This document shows positions 1 to 5,211 of a stretch of 5,804 nucleotides of DNA, piece after piece. The number at the start of each line of letters is the position of its first letter. Position 1 is the first letter of the stretch. The notes under the pieces were generated by a model. That model was not told where the DNA came from and did not search any database. It saw only the letters and a list, made by a program, of their open reading frames with translations. The stretch lies in contig JAHELX010000409.1 in NCBI GenBank assembly GCA_024643945.1, positions 1 to 5,804 of the forward strand. Direction: 5' to 3'. A program made the position numbers and the translations under genes. Origin of the DNA: Anaerolineales bacterium (GTDB lineage: Bacteria > Chloroflexota > Anaerolineae > 4572-78 > NAK82).

Positions 1-588
1 ATGGGCGAGGAGCGGTTACTCGGCTGCCTGTGCAAGGCATCGGGGATTGCTACCTCGGCCCGGAGGGCAGTGGAATTGGCCAACGGGCGAGTCCGGGTCG
101 TGTCGGGTAGCTGGAAAAAGATGCCGCCTGACCTCAAGCCGATGGTCCGGCAGGCTGTGGCGACGGGAGGAATGCCCTCCCGCATCCTGGACGTGCCTTT
201 CATCTATCTGGACAAGAATTATGTGCGTATGTTGGGCGGAATTGCAGCCACCCTGGCTGCCGTTCGGGACCTGGCAGGGGTTAAGGTCATCCAGGTGCGA
301 GGTGAAGAGGCAACAGTGGCTACCGAGACTGCCCGAGCCTGCCAGGGCGGCGCCGGGGTGATTATGGTTGATACAGGGAACCGGGATGATGCGGTAGCCG
401 CTTTAGAGGTGGCGGCGGCTTATCCCAAGGTACAAATTGCCTTTGCAGGTGGTATTCGCCACGAGGACATTCCAGCACTGGCTAACCTGGGCATACACAT
501 CCTGGACATCGGCATCACTATTGTGGATGCACCATTGCTGGATATGAAACTGGATGTTACGGATGTCGGGGGCACAAATGGAGTATAA
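1..588 (+). CDS. Divergent NadC/ModD-family (quinolinate phosphoribosyltransferase-like) protein, probably 5'-partial
   Basis: The 195 visible residues resemble the C-terminal barrel domain of nicotinate-nucleotide pyrophosphorylase (NadC) and its relative ModD. Landmarks are SGIAT (residues 14-18), a lysine pair in SWKK (37-40), the GG at 56-57, IMVD (121-124), the AGGI stretch (149-152) and a C-terminal DAPLLDMKLDV (176-186), close to the NadC ending. Full NadC proteins are about 270-290 residues, and the N-terminal sandwich domain of about 100 residues is missing here. The ATG at base 1 is therefore probably an internal methionine of a gene entering from the left. Several residues conserved in true NadC differ: the Arg before the catalytic Lys is Trp38, the His of NHR is Ser60, the KDNH region reads DKNY (71-74), and the glutamate of VEVE appears to be Gln98. 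The aspartate of IMVD is kept. Ordinary quinolinate phosphoribosyltransferase activity is therefore doubtful. The gene overlaps the next one by about 11 bases. The family call is fairly sure; the function is unknown. Confidence 0.75.
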   Translation: MGEERLLGCLCKASGIATSARRAVELANGRVRVVSGSWKKMPPDLKPMVRQAVATGGMPSRILDVPFIYLDKNYVRMLGGIAATLAAVRDLAGVKVIQVRGEEATVATETARACQGGAGVIMVDTGNRDDAVAALEVAAAYPKVQIAFAGGIRHEDIPALANLGIHILDIGITIVDAPLLDMKLDVTDVGGTNGV

Positions 589-1495
589 CCTGCTAGAAAA
601 AACTGAACTCTGGGTAACGGGCATCAGATTGCACAGAGTTAACTTGACCAACCTGGCGGCTGCAGCAGCAGAAACCCTGGGGCTGGAGCCATCGGAAATT
701 AAGGTGGTCGATGTACGGGATGATTTGGTCACGCTGGACATCCTGCGGCAGACCGTTCGCGCGGAGGACATAGCTGGCAAGGAGAAGCTGCTACTGGAGC
801 AGTTGTCTACGGTGCCGGGCGTAGAGCTAGCCCTCGAGGCGGCCATTCACTCCGACGGCGTCTTAGGCATCCTTGCCCTGGACCCAGCCGAAGTGACTGA
901 GGTGCTGGATCGGAGCCGGGAAATGACCCGTTCTATTCTCTCAGCCGTCTCACGCCGGGCCATTGTCCACTCTACTGGCTTTGAAGTGCGCCGCGGCATG
1001 ATAAAGGACACCAACGGGCCGTACATCAAGTCAGTCCTGGAGGACCAGGGATTCAACGTTACCCTTGGCCCTGTGTTAGAAGATGACGAGCAAGCAGTGG
1101 CTTCTGCTTTCAACAATGCAGTCAACCGAGGCTACGGTCTGGCGATTACCACGGGCGGCGTCGGGGCAGAAGACAAAGACCGCAGCGTCGAGGGCTTGAT
1201 CCGGGTGGATCCCACGGCTGCCACGGCCTGGTTGGTGAAGTACCAGAAAGGACAGGGCAGGCACGAAAAGGAAGGAGTGCGCATCGCGGTGGGCCAACTG
1301 GGTCCCACTACTATGATCACGCTGCCTGGCCCTCACGACGAGGTACGCACCGCTCTGCCGACTATCTGCGAGCACCTGGGGCGGGGCTCTATTGACAAGC
1401 GCACCTTGGCCGAAGACATCGCCGCTGCGCTTCGAACCACCCTGGCAGCCAAGATGCAGCATTGGAACCATTCAGCTTTCCCTTCACATCACTAA
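578..1495 (+). CDS. Molybdopterin-binding (MoaB/CinA-like) domain protein with an unassigned N-terminal domain
   Basis: With the start at 578 the protein has 305 residues. Residues about 127-260 look like the MoCF/molybdopterin-binding domain shared by MoaB, MogA, MoeA and the CinA N-terminus. Visible landmarks are STGFEVRRGMIKDTN (132-146), similar to the CinA segment GDELL..IxDTN, then LEDDEQAV (167-174), TTGGVGAEDKD (191-201) and LPGPHDE (249-255). Residues 1 to about 126 appear to be a separate alpha/beta region that I do not recognise. An upstream in-frame ATG at 554 would overlap the previous gene by 35 bases. The 578 ATG is preferred because a G-rich stretch (GGGGG, 568-572) precedes it and the overlap drops to 11 bases. 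The overlap suggests translational coupling with the NadC-like gene. Proteins of this fold bind molybdopterin or act in molybdenum cofactor synthesis, so a role in maturing or regulating a molybdoenzyme is plausible but unproven. Confidence 0.7.
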   Translation: MEYNLLEKTELWVTGIRLHRVNLTNLAAAAAETLGLEPSEIKVVDVRDDLVTLDILRQTVRAEDIAGKEKLLLEQLSTVPGVELALEAAIHSDGVLGILALDPAEVTEVLDRSREMTRSILSAVSRRAIVHSTGFEVRRGMIKDTNGPYIKSVLEDQGFNVTLGPVLEDDEQAVASAFNNAVNRGYGLAITTGGVGAEDKDRSVEGLIRVDPTAATAWLVKYQKGQGRHEKEGVRIAVGQLGPTTMITLPGPHDEVRTALPTICEHLGRGSIDKRTLAEDIAAALRTTLAAKMQHWNHSAFPSHH

Positions 1496-1505
1496 AGACT
1501 CTATG

Positions 1506-1513
1506 AGAAAGGA
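1506..1513 (+). promoter_or_regulatory. Shine-Dalgarno site deciding the hydratase start
   Basis: AGAAAGGA lies 7 bases before the ATG at 1521. An alternative in-frame ATG at 1503 lies upstream of this site and has no good ribosome binding site of its own, so 1521 is the better start. Confidence 0.7.
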
Positions 1514-1520
1514 CCTTGCT

Positions 1521-2306
1521 ATGAGTACGCCCATTAATGTGGACGACCTTGCCCTCGAGCTGTTGGAAGCTCAACAACAATGCACGCCTGTGGATCCCCT
1601 CACAGAACGGTTTCCTGATCTGACCACTGCCCAGGCGTATCATATCCAGTTGGCCGCCATCCGTAACCGGCTGAAAGAGGGACGGCGGGTGGTTGGCAAG
1701 AAGATTGGTCTGACCAGCAAGGCGATGCAAGATCTGCTTGGCGTGCATGAGCCGGATTACGGTCATCTGCTCGAGGATATGGTGGTGTTAAACGGGCAGC
1801 CGATCGCGGTGGACACGTTGCTACAACCTCGCTGTGAGGGGGAAATCGCCTTCCTACTCGGGCGAGATGTGATCGGGCCCGGGGTCACGGTGGCCGATGT
1901 GCTGGCCGCTACTGAGGCAGTTGTGCCGGCGTTAGAGATTGTTGACAGCCGGGTACGGGACTGGAAGATCAAGATTCAGGATACCGTTGCCGATAACGCC
2001 TCCAGCGCCCTGTTGGTCCTGGGCAATAAGTTGACACCGATTCACGGCCTGGACTTGCGGCTGGTGGGGATGGTATTGGAAAAGAATGGTCAGGTGGCAG
2101 CGACTGGCGCAGGCGCGGCCGTCCTCGACCATCCGGCCGCAGCCGTGGCATGGCTGGCAAACAAACTGTTTGAGTTTGACATTTCCCTTAAAGCTGGAGA
2201 GATCATTCTCTCGGGCTCTCTGGCTACTGCTCCCCCCGTGGCAGCAGGCGATTATTTCCGGGCAGACTTCGATCGGCTGGGTGGTGTTTCTGCATATTTT
2301 ATGTAA
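1521..2306 (+). CDS. mhpD: 2-oxopent-4-enoate (2-hydroxypenta-2,4-dienoate) hydratase
   Basis: The enzyme adds water to 2-hydroxypenta-2,4-dienoate, giving 4-hydroxy-2-oxovalerate, in the cytoplasmic lower meta-cleavage pathway. The 261-residue product matches the family's usual length (about 260-270). From memory it aligns closely with E. coli MhpD: RRVVGKKIGLTS (55-66), LGVHEPDYG (73-81), QPRCEGEIAF (102-111), PALEIVDSRVRDW (136-148) and DTVADNAS (154-161). The three metal-binding glutamates of MhpD are present at the same numbers: E106, E108 and E139. The C-terminal GEIILSGSL (225-233) also fits. The related 4-oxalocrotonate decarboxylase (DmpH/XylI) is the main alternative. The segments around EIVDSRVRDW and DTVADNAS, and the neighbouring aldolase and dehydrogenase genes, favour the hydratase. 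The gene sits 25 bases after the molybdopterin-binding gene and 31 bases before the dehydrogenase. Confidence 0.88.
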   Translation: MSTPINVDDLALELLEAQQQCTPVDPLTERFPDLTTAQAYHIQLAAIRNRLKEGRRVVGKKIGLTSKAMQDLLGVHEPDYGHLLEDMVVLNGQPIAVDTLLQPRCEGEIAFLLGRDVIGPGVTVADVLAATEAVVPALEIVDSRVRDWKIKIQDTVADNASSALLVLGNKLTPIHGLDLRLVGMVLEKNGQVAATGAGAAVLDHPAAAVAWLANKLFEFDISLKAGEIILSGSLATAPPVAAGDYFRADFDRLGGVSAYFM

Positions 2307-2337
2307 ACTAAAAAGCGGGGAATGAAAGAGGAGAAGT

Positions 2338-3231
2338 ATGCATAACCGACTCAAGGTAGCCATCATCGGGCCCGGCAACATCGGCACCGACCTGATGTAC
2401 AAGGTGTTGCGCAGTCCGAAGCTGGAACTTTGTATGCTGGCCGGCATCATCCCGGAGTCCGAAGGGCTGAAGCGGGCAGCATCGCTGGGCATCGCCACCA
2501 CCGCAGAAGGCATCGGGCCGGTACTGGAGCGAGACGATATTCAGTTAGTGTTTGACGCCACCGGCGCCAAGCCACACCTGCGCCATGCACCCTTGCTGAA
2601 AGAGGCCGGAAAGATCGCTGTTGATCTCACCCCTGCTGCCGTTGGGCCTTACGTGGTGCCCGCGGTCAACATAGGGGAGCACTTTGACCGTCCCAACATC
2701 AACCTGGTCACCTGCGGGGGCCAGGCTACGATTCCCGTCGTAGCCGCCGTAGGCCGCGTGGCCCCGGTGACCTATGCCGAGATCGTCGCCACGATTGCCT
2801 CTAAGAGTGCCGGCCCGGGGACACGCCAGAATATTGACGAGTTCACCAAAACCACAGCCCGCGGGGTCGAGATAGTGGGCAAAGCGCAGCAGGGTAAGGC
2901 GATCATTATCCTCAATCCTGCCGAACCCCCCATCATCATGCGCAACACGATTTACTGTGAGGTTGAACATCCCGTGGACGAGGAGTCCGTACGTACCTCT
3001 GTGGAGGAAATGATCCAGGTAGTACGTACCTACGTGCCTGGTTACCGGCTCCGGGTACCGCCCCTGGTACAAGATCACCTGGTCACCACCATGATCGAAG
3101 TAGAAGGGGCCGGCGACTTCTTGCCCAAGTATTCCGGTAACCTGGACATCATAACGGCTGCCGCGGTTGGGGTTGCGGAACGGCTGACCGATCACATCCT
3201 GGGTCCAAAGGAGGAAGCCTTCTATGTCTAA
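2338..3231 (+). CDS. mhpF: Acetaldehyde dehydrogenase, acylating (CoA-dependent)
   Basis: The enzyme oxidises acetaldehyde with NAD+ and coenzyme A to acetyl-CoA, using acetaldehyde passed on by the partner aldolase. The 297-residue product has the N-terminal Rossmann loop GPGNIG (11-16), VFDATGA (71-77), [10 protein letters not shown] (96-105) and the catalytic cysteine Cys126 in [29 protein letters not shown] (155-176), [13 protein letters not shown] (186-198) and [18 protein letters not shown] (254-271) follow. It is shorter than E. coli MhpF (316) because the segment between VPGYRL and EVEGA is about 17 residues shorter, as in Gram-positive homologues such as HsaG. An oddity is Ile38, where MhpF and HsaG have Asp in GIDP. 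A Shine-Dalgarno site (AAAGAGGAG, 2325-2333) precedes the start. The last 8 bases overlap the aldolase gene, consistent with equimolar synthesis of the complex. The equivalent names bphJ, dmpF and hsaG apply to the same function. Confidence 0.92.
   Translation: MHNRLKVAIIGPGNIGTDLMYKVLRSPKLELCMLAGIIPESEGLKRAASLGIATTAEGIGPVLERDDIQLVFDATGAKPHLRHAPLLKEAGKIAVDLTPAAVGPYVVPAVNIGEHFDRPNINLVTCGGQATIPVVAAVGRVAPVTYAEIVATIASKSAGPGTRQNIDEFTKTTARGVEIVGKAQQGKAIIILNPAEPPIIMRNTIYCEVEHPVDEESVRTSVEEMIQVVRTYVPGYRLRVPPLVQDHLVTTMIEVEGAGDFLPKYSGNLDIITAAAVGVAERLTDHILGPKEEAFYV
3207..3214 (+). promoter_or_regulatory. Strong Shine-Dalgarno site for the aldolase, inside the dehydrogenase gene
   Basis: AAAGGAGG lies 9 bases before the ATG at 3224 and within the last codons of the dehydrogenase gene. 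It fixes the aldolase start even though that start lies before the upstream stop codon, and suggests that translation of the two partners is coupled. Confidence 0.85.
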
Positions 3232-4240
3232 GTTTATGCGTGTGGTTGATACCACCCTCCGCGATGGCATGCACTCCGTGGCCCACCAATTTACCCCGGA
3301 GCAGATGGCTGCCATTGCAGCAGCTATGGACGCTGCCGGCATTGATACCCTTGAGGTGTCGCACGGGGACGGCCTGGGTGGCTCCTCCCTTCAATACGGC
3401 CGGGCTGCTGCCTCGGATGAAACGTATGTCCAGGCAGTTGCGTCTGTGCTCAAGCGGAGCAAGCTGGCTGTACTCCTGCTGCCAGGCATTGGCGTCAAGG
3501 AGGATCTAGATATGGCGGCGAACCTGGGGGCCAGGGTAGCCCGGATTGCTACCCACGTGACCGAGGCCGACATTTCTGAGCAGCACATGGGCCTGGCCAA
3601 GAAACGGGGTATGGAAGTCATGGGGTTTTTGATGATGGCCCATATGGCCCCCATTGAGGTCATGATCCATAACGGCAAACTGATGGAAAGCTATGGCGCT
3701 GACTATGTTTACGTGGTCGACTCGGCGGGCTATATGCTACCACCCGAGGTCGAGGAGCGAGTTGGAGCACTCAAGGAGGCACTGAATTGCAGAGTGGGTT
3801 TTCACGCCCACAACAACCTGGGCTCGGCCATCGGTAATACCCTGGCAGCCATCGAGACAGGGGTTGACATTGTCGACGGGTCGCTGCGCGCCATGGGCGC
3901 CGGTGCCGGCAACACTCCCACGGAGACACTGATTGCGGTGCTGACGCGACTGGGGATCGAAACCGGTGTCGACTTATACAAGATTATGGATGCCGCCAAG
4001 CTGGTCGATCCTTTCAAGACTCAACCCAAAGAAGGTCCAGACGCCACCTTGATGCTGGGGTATGCCGGCGTCTATTCGAGCTTCTTACTCCACACCGCCC
4101 GAGCTGCTGAGCGGTTTGACGTGGACCCCCGGGACATCCTGGTTGAACTGGGGCGGCGACGTATCGTGGGCGGTCAGGAAGATATGATCATCGACGTGGC
4201 CTACGAACTGGCCCAAAAGAAACAGATCCCCAAAAATTGA
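3224..4240 (+). CDS. mhpE: 4-hydroxy-2-oxovalerate aldolase
   Basis: This metal-dependent class II pyruvate aldolase splits 4-hydroxy-2-oxovalerate into pyruvate and acetaldehyde. Acetaldehyde is channelled to the dehydrogenase encoded just upstream, as established for the DmpG-DmpF and related complexes. The 338-residue product matches the family's usual length (about 335-350). The DRE-TIM barrel signature DTTLRDGMH (9-17) supplies R13, D14 and H17, equivalent to R17, D18 and H21 of DmpG. GFHAHNN (192-198) supplies metal ligands H194 and H196. GYAGVYSSF (279-287) carries the likely catalytic tyrosine, probably Y284. VDSAGY (165-170) and [16 protein letters not shown] (219-234) are also typical of the family. 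The gene is last in the catabolic operon, and its stop codon lies inside the -35 box of the next promoter. Equivalent names are dmpG, bphI and hsaF. Confidence 0.94.
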   Translation: MSKFMRVVDTTLRDGMHSVAHQFTPEQMAAIAAAMDAAGIDTLEVSHGDGLGGSSLQYGRAAASDETYVQAVASVLKRSKLAVLLLPGIGVKEDLDMAANLGARVARIATHVTEADISEQHMGLAKKRGMEVMGFLMMAHMAPIEVMIHNGKLMESYGADYVYVVDSAGYMLPPEVEERVGALKEALNCRVGFHAHNNLGSAIGNTLAAIETGVDIVDGSLRAMGAGAGNTPTETLIAVLTRLGIETGVDLYKIMDAAKLVDPFKTQPKEGPDATLMLGYAGVYSSFLLHTARAAERFDVDPRDILVELGRRRIVGGQEDMIIDVAYELAQKKQIPKN

Positions 4241-4265
4241 CAAAACTCGGCCAGTGAATTATAAT
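4237..4265 (+). promoter_or_regulatory. Perfect-consensus sigma-70/sigma-A promoter for the ykoE operon
   Basis: TTGACA (4237-4242) and TATAAT (4260-4265) are both exact consensus boxes, separated by the optimal 17 bases. Transcription should begin near 4272. The -35 box overlaps the TGA stop of the aldolase gene. No operator-like repeat is evident around it, so control probably rests on the downstream riboswitch. Confidence 0.85.
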
Positions 4266-4280
4266 AGTTGTAATAAAATC

Positions 4281-4315
4281 TGTGGTTTTTCATAGGTTCC
4301 TGTGAAATAACCGTG
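4281..4315 (+). other. Imperfect inverted repeat (leader hairpin) upstream of the TPP aptamer
   Basis: GGTTTTTC (4284-4291) can pair with GAAATAACC (4304-4312) with one bulged T at 4308. An extra A-T pair closes the loop, and wobble pairs extend the base outward. The stem is AT-rich and no T run follows it, so it is not a convincing terminator. It lies just after the predicted transcription start and may simply be leader RNA structure. Confidence 0.4.
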
Positions 4316-4325
4316 TGAACAACTG

Positions 4326-4432
4326 AATAGCTGGCGGGAGCTTGGACAAACCAGGCTGAGAAGGACCCTTGCTCTTTGGCTGTGGGGCCGACCGTTTGAA
4401 CCTGATACGGGTAATGCCGGCGTAGGGAAATT
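4326..4432 (+). ncRNA. TPP riboswitch (THI element) aptamer
   Basis: This RNA element binds thiamine pyrophosphate. The conserved landmarks are all present in order: GGGAGC (4336-4341), the P3 hairpin CTTGG/CCAGG (4341-4345 with 4351-4355, loop ACAAA), CTGAGA (4356-4361), TTTGAACCTGAT (4395-4406), TAATGCCGGCG (4412-4422) and TAGGGAAA (4423-4430). P4 forms from CCT (4401-4403) and AGG (4424-4426). P5 forms from CGG (4408-4410) and CCG (4417-4419), a compensated variant of the usual CTGG/CCAG. About 30 extra bases between CTGAGA and TTTGAACC form an additional hairpin. The closing P1 stem is weak by eye, so the outer borders are approximate. The element lies between the promoter and a terminator, upstream of a thiamine-type transporter, which matches its usual role. 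Confidence 0.95.
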
Positions 4433-4445
4433 GATTAATTATCCA

Positions 4446-4478
4446 AAGCCGCCCGACCGCCGGGCGGCTTCTTTGTTG
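4446..4478 (+). terminator. Intrinsic terminator, the expression platform of the TPP riboswitch
   Basis: GCCGCCCG (4448-4455) pairs perfectly with CGGGCGGC (4461-4468) around a 5-base loop. Two A-T pairs extend the base, and the T-rich tail TTCTTTGTT follows. It starts 15-20 bases after the aptamer. Ligand binding would favour this hairpin and stop transcription before ykoE. Candidate antiterminator pairings are CGGG (4408-4411) with CCCG (4452-4455) and GGCGG (4333-4337) with CCGCC (4449-4453); neither can be decided by eye. Confidence 0.9.
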
Positions 4479-4502
4479 CTCCAGGGAGACTGGGACGGTT
4501 GC

Positions 4503-4510
4503 AAGGAGGT
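4503..4510 (+). promoter_or_regulatory. Perfect Shine-Dalgarno sequence not used by ykoE
   Basis: AAGGAGGT is a full anti-16S match, but it lies 50 bases before the ykoE start, too far to serve it. It is placed 6 bases before a GTG at 4517 that opens a short reading frame. Confidence 0.55.
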
Positions 4511-4516
4511 TTCTTG

Positions 4517-4564
4517 GTGGAGCAATCACAGTCTGCTCATTTTGTGCAGGAGGTAAGCACATGA
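4517..4564 (+). CDS. Possible 15-codon leader ORF coupled to ykoE
   Basis: A GTG start at 4517 opens a 15-residue frame (MEQSQSAHFVQEVST) ending with TGA at 4562-4564. That stop overlaps the ykoE ATG in the ATGA arrangement typical of translational coupling. A perfect Shine-Dalgarno site lies 6 bases upstream; a TTG at 4514 is a less likely start. The peptide is polar and has no recognisable family. It lies downstream of the terminator, so it would be translated only when the riboswitch allows readthrough. The frame could be accidental given its length. No function is proposed beyond possible translational control of ykoE. Confidence 0.35.
   Translation: MEQSQSAHFVQEVST
4548..4554 (+). promoter_or_regulatory. 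Shine-Dalgarno site of ykoE
   Basis: AGGAGGT lies 6 bases before the ATG at 4561 and fixes that start. Confidence 0.85.
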
Positions 4565-5211
4565 CTGAGACGAGCAAGAATAAAGAGCGGCGGGGGTTCT
4601 TCGGAGACCTGACCGCAGGCGACATCGTTTTGACCGCTGGGCTGGCGGTGATCATTGGCCTTGTGTTCAGCTTCTGGTCGATCATCGTCTATCCCATCGG
4701 CACGACACTCTTAGGTCCGATAGGAGTCTCTTTCCTGTATGGCATATGGTTCCTGGGTGGCCTCATCCCCGCCTACATCATTCGCAAGCCGGGAGTCGCC
4801 TTTTTGGGGGAGTTCATCGCTTCCCACGTGGAGCTCCTCACCGGCAGTCCCTATGGTCCCCTTTTGACTTACTATGCGGTTACCCAAGGATTGGCCACTG
4901 AACTAATCTTCGCCGCGATGCGTTACCGCAAATGGGACCTGAAAGTGATGCTCCTGGCTGGTGCAGCACCGGGTTTGCCAGCCATCGCGATGGACTACTA
5001 CCTCTATCAGTACTATGTCCTGGCTCTGCCCCTCCAATTGGTCCTGTGGTTGGGCTATTTTGGCAGCGGGGCTGTGTTGGGCGGCGCGCTCGGAAAATAC
5101 GTGGCGGACGCAGTGGCTCGCACCGGGGTCCTGGGCATGTTCCCATTGGGCAAAGAGATACGGCGGCAAAAACAAGAGACCATCCAATCTGAGATCGAGC
5201 GCCAAGAATGA
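4561..5211 (+). CDS. ykoE: Thiamine/HMP ECF transporter, substrate-binding S component (YkoE family)
   Basis: This integral membrane protein is the likely substrate-binding component of an energy-coupling-factor importer for thiamine or its precursor hydroxymethylpyrimidine (HMP). The 216-residue product begins with a polar, charged N-terminus (1-19). Hydrophobic segments follow at roughly 20-42, 52-74, 78-94, 98-119, 128-146 and 150-180, then a charged C-terminal tail. Family-like features are GPIGxxxxYGIWFLGGLIPAYIIRKPG (52-78), GEFIAS (83-88), GSPYGP (95-100), VTQGLATELIFA (107-118) and a late GALGKYVADAVARTGV (175-190). B. subtilis YkoE is about 200 residues, so this looks full length. 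A TPP riboswitch precedes the gene, supporting a thiamine-related substrate. The next gene starts in an ATGA overlap. The choice between thiamine and HMP cannot be made from sequence alone. Confidence 0.88.
   Translation: MTETSKNKERRGFFGDLTAGDIVLTAGLAVIIGLVFSFWSIIVYPIGTTLLGPIGVSFLYGIWFLGGLIPAYIIRKPGVAFLGEFIASHVELLTGSPYGPLLTYYAVTQGLATELIFAAMRYRKWDLKVMLLAGAAPGLPAIAMDYYLYQYYVLALPLQLVLWLGYFGSGAVLGGALGKYVADAVARTGVLGMFPLGKEIRRQKQETIQSEIERQE

Noticed and set aside
1392..1520. N-terminal extension of the hydratase to 304 residues
   Set aside because: The extension overlaps the preceding gene by over 100 bases, the Shine-Dalgarno site is at 1506-1513, and the 261-residue form gives the exact metal-ligand numbering of MhpD.
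1521..2306. 4-oxalocrotonate decarboxylase (DmpH/XylI) instead of hydratase
   Set aside because: The motifs around DSRVRDW and DTVADNAS match the hydratase branch better, and the gene sits directly before its pathway partners. A tree would settle it.
1932..2513. A 193-codon open frame on the minus strand
   Set aside because: It covers the hydratase-dehydrogenase junction in antisense, has no recognisable motifs and no convincing ribosome binding site.
2989..3031. Direct repeat of GTACGTACCT, two copies 33 bases apart
   Set aside because: Both copies encode Val-Arg-Thr in frame inside the dehydrogenase; the repeat is explained by coding sequence and has no further copies.
2545..3342. A 265-codon open frame on the minus strand
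   Set aside because: It lies opposite the dehydrogenase and aldolase genes, whose family motifs are unambiguous, and its translation shows no recognisable domain. It is a GC-driven antisense shadow.
4281..4315. Leader inverted repeat read as the terminator of the catabolic operon
   Set aside because: The stem is AT-rich with a bulge, and no T run follows on the + strand.
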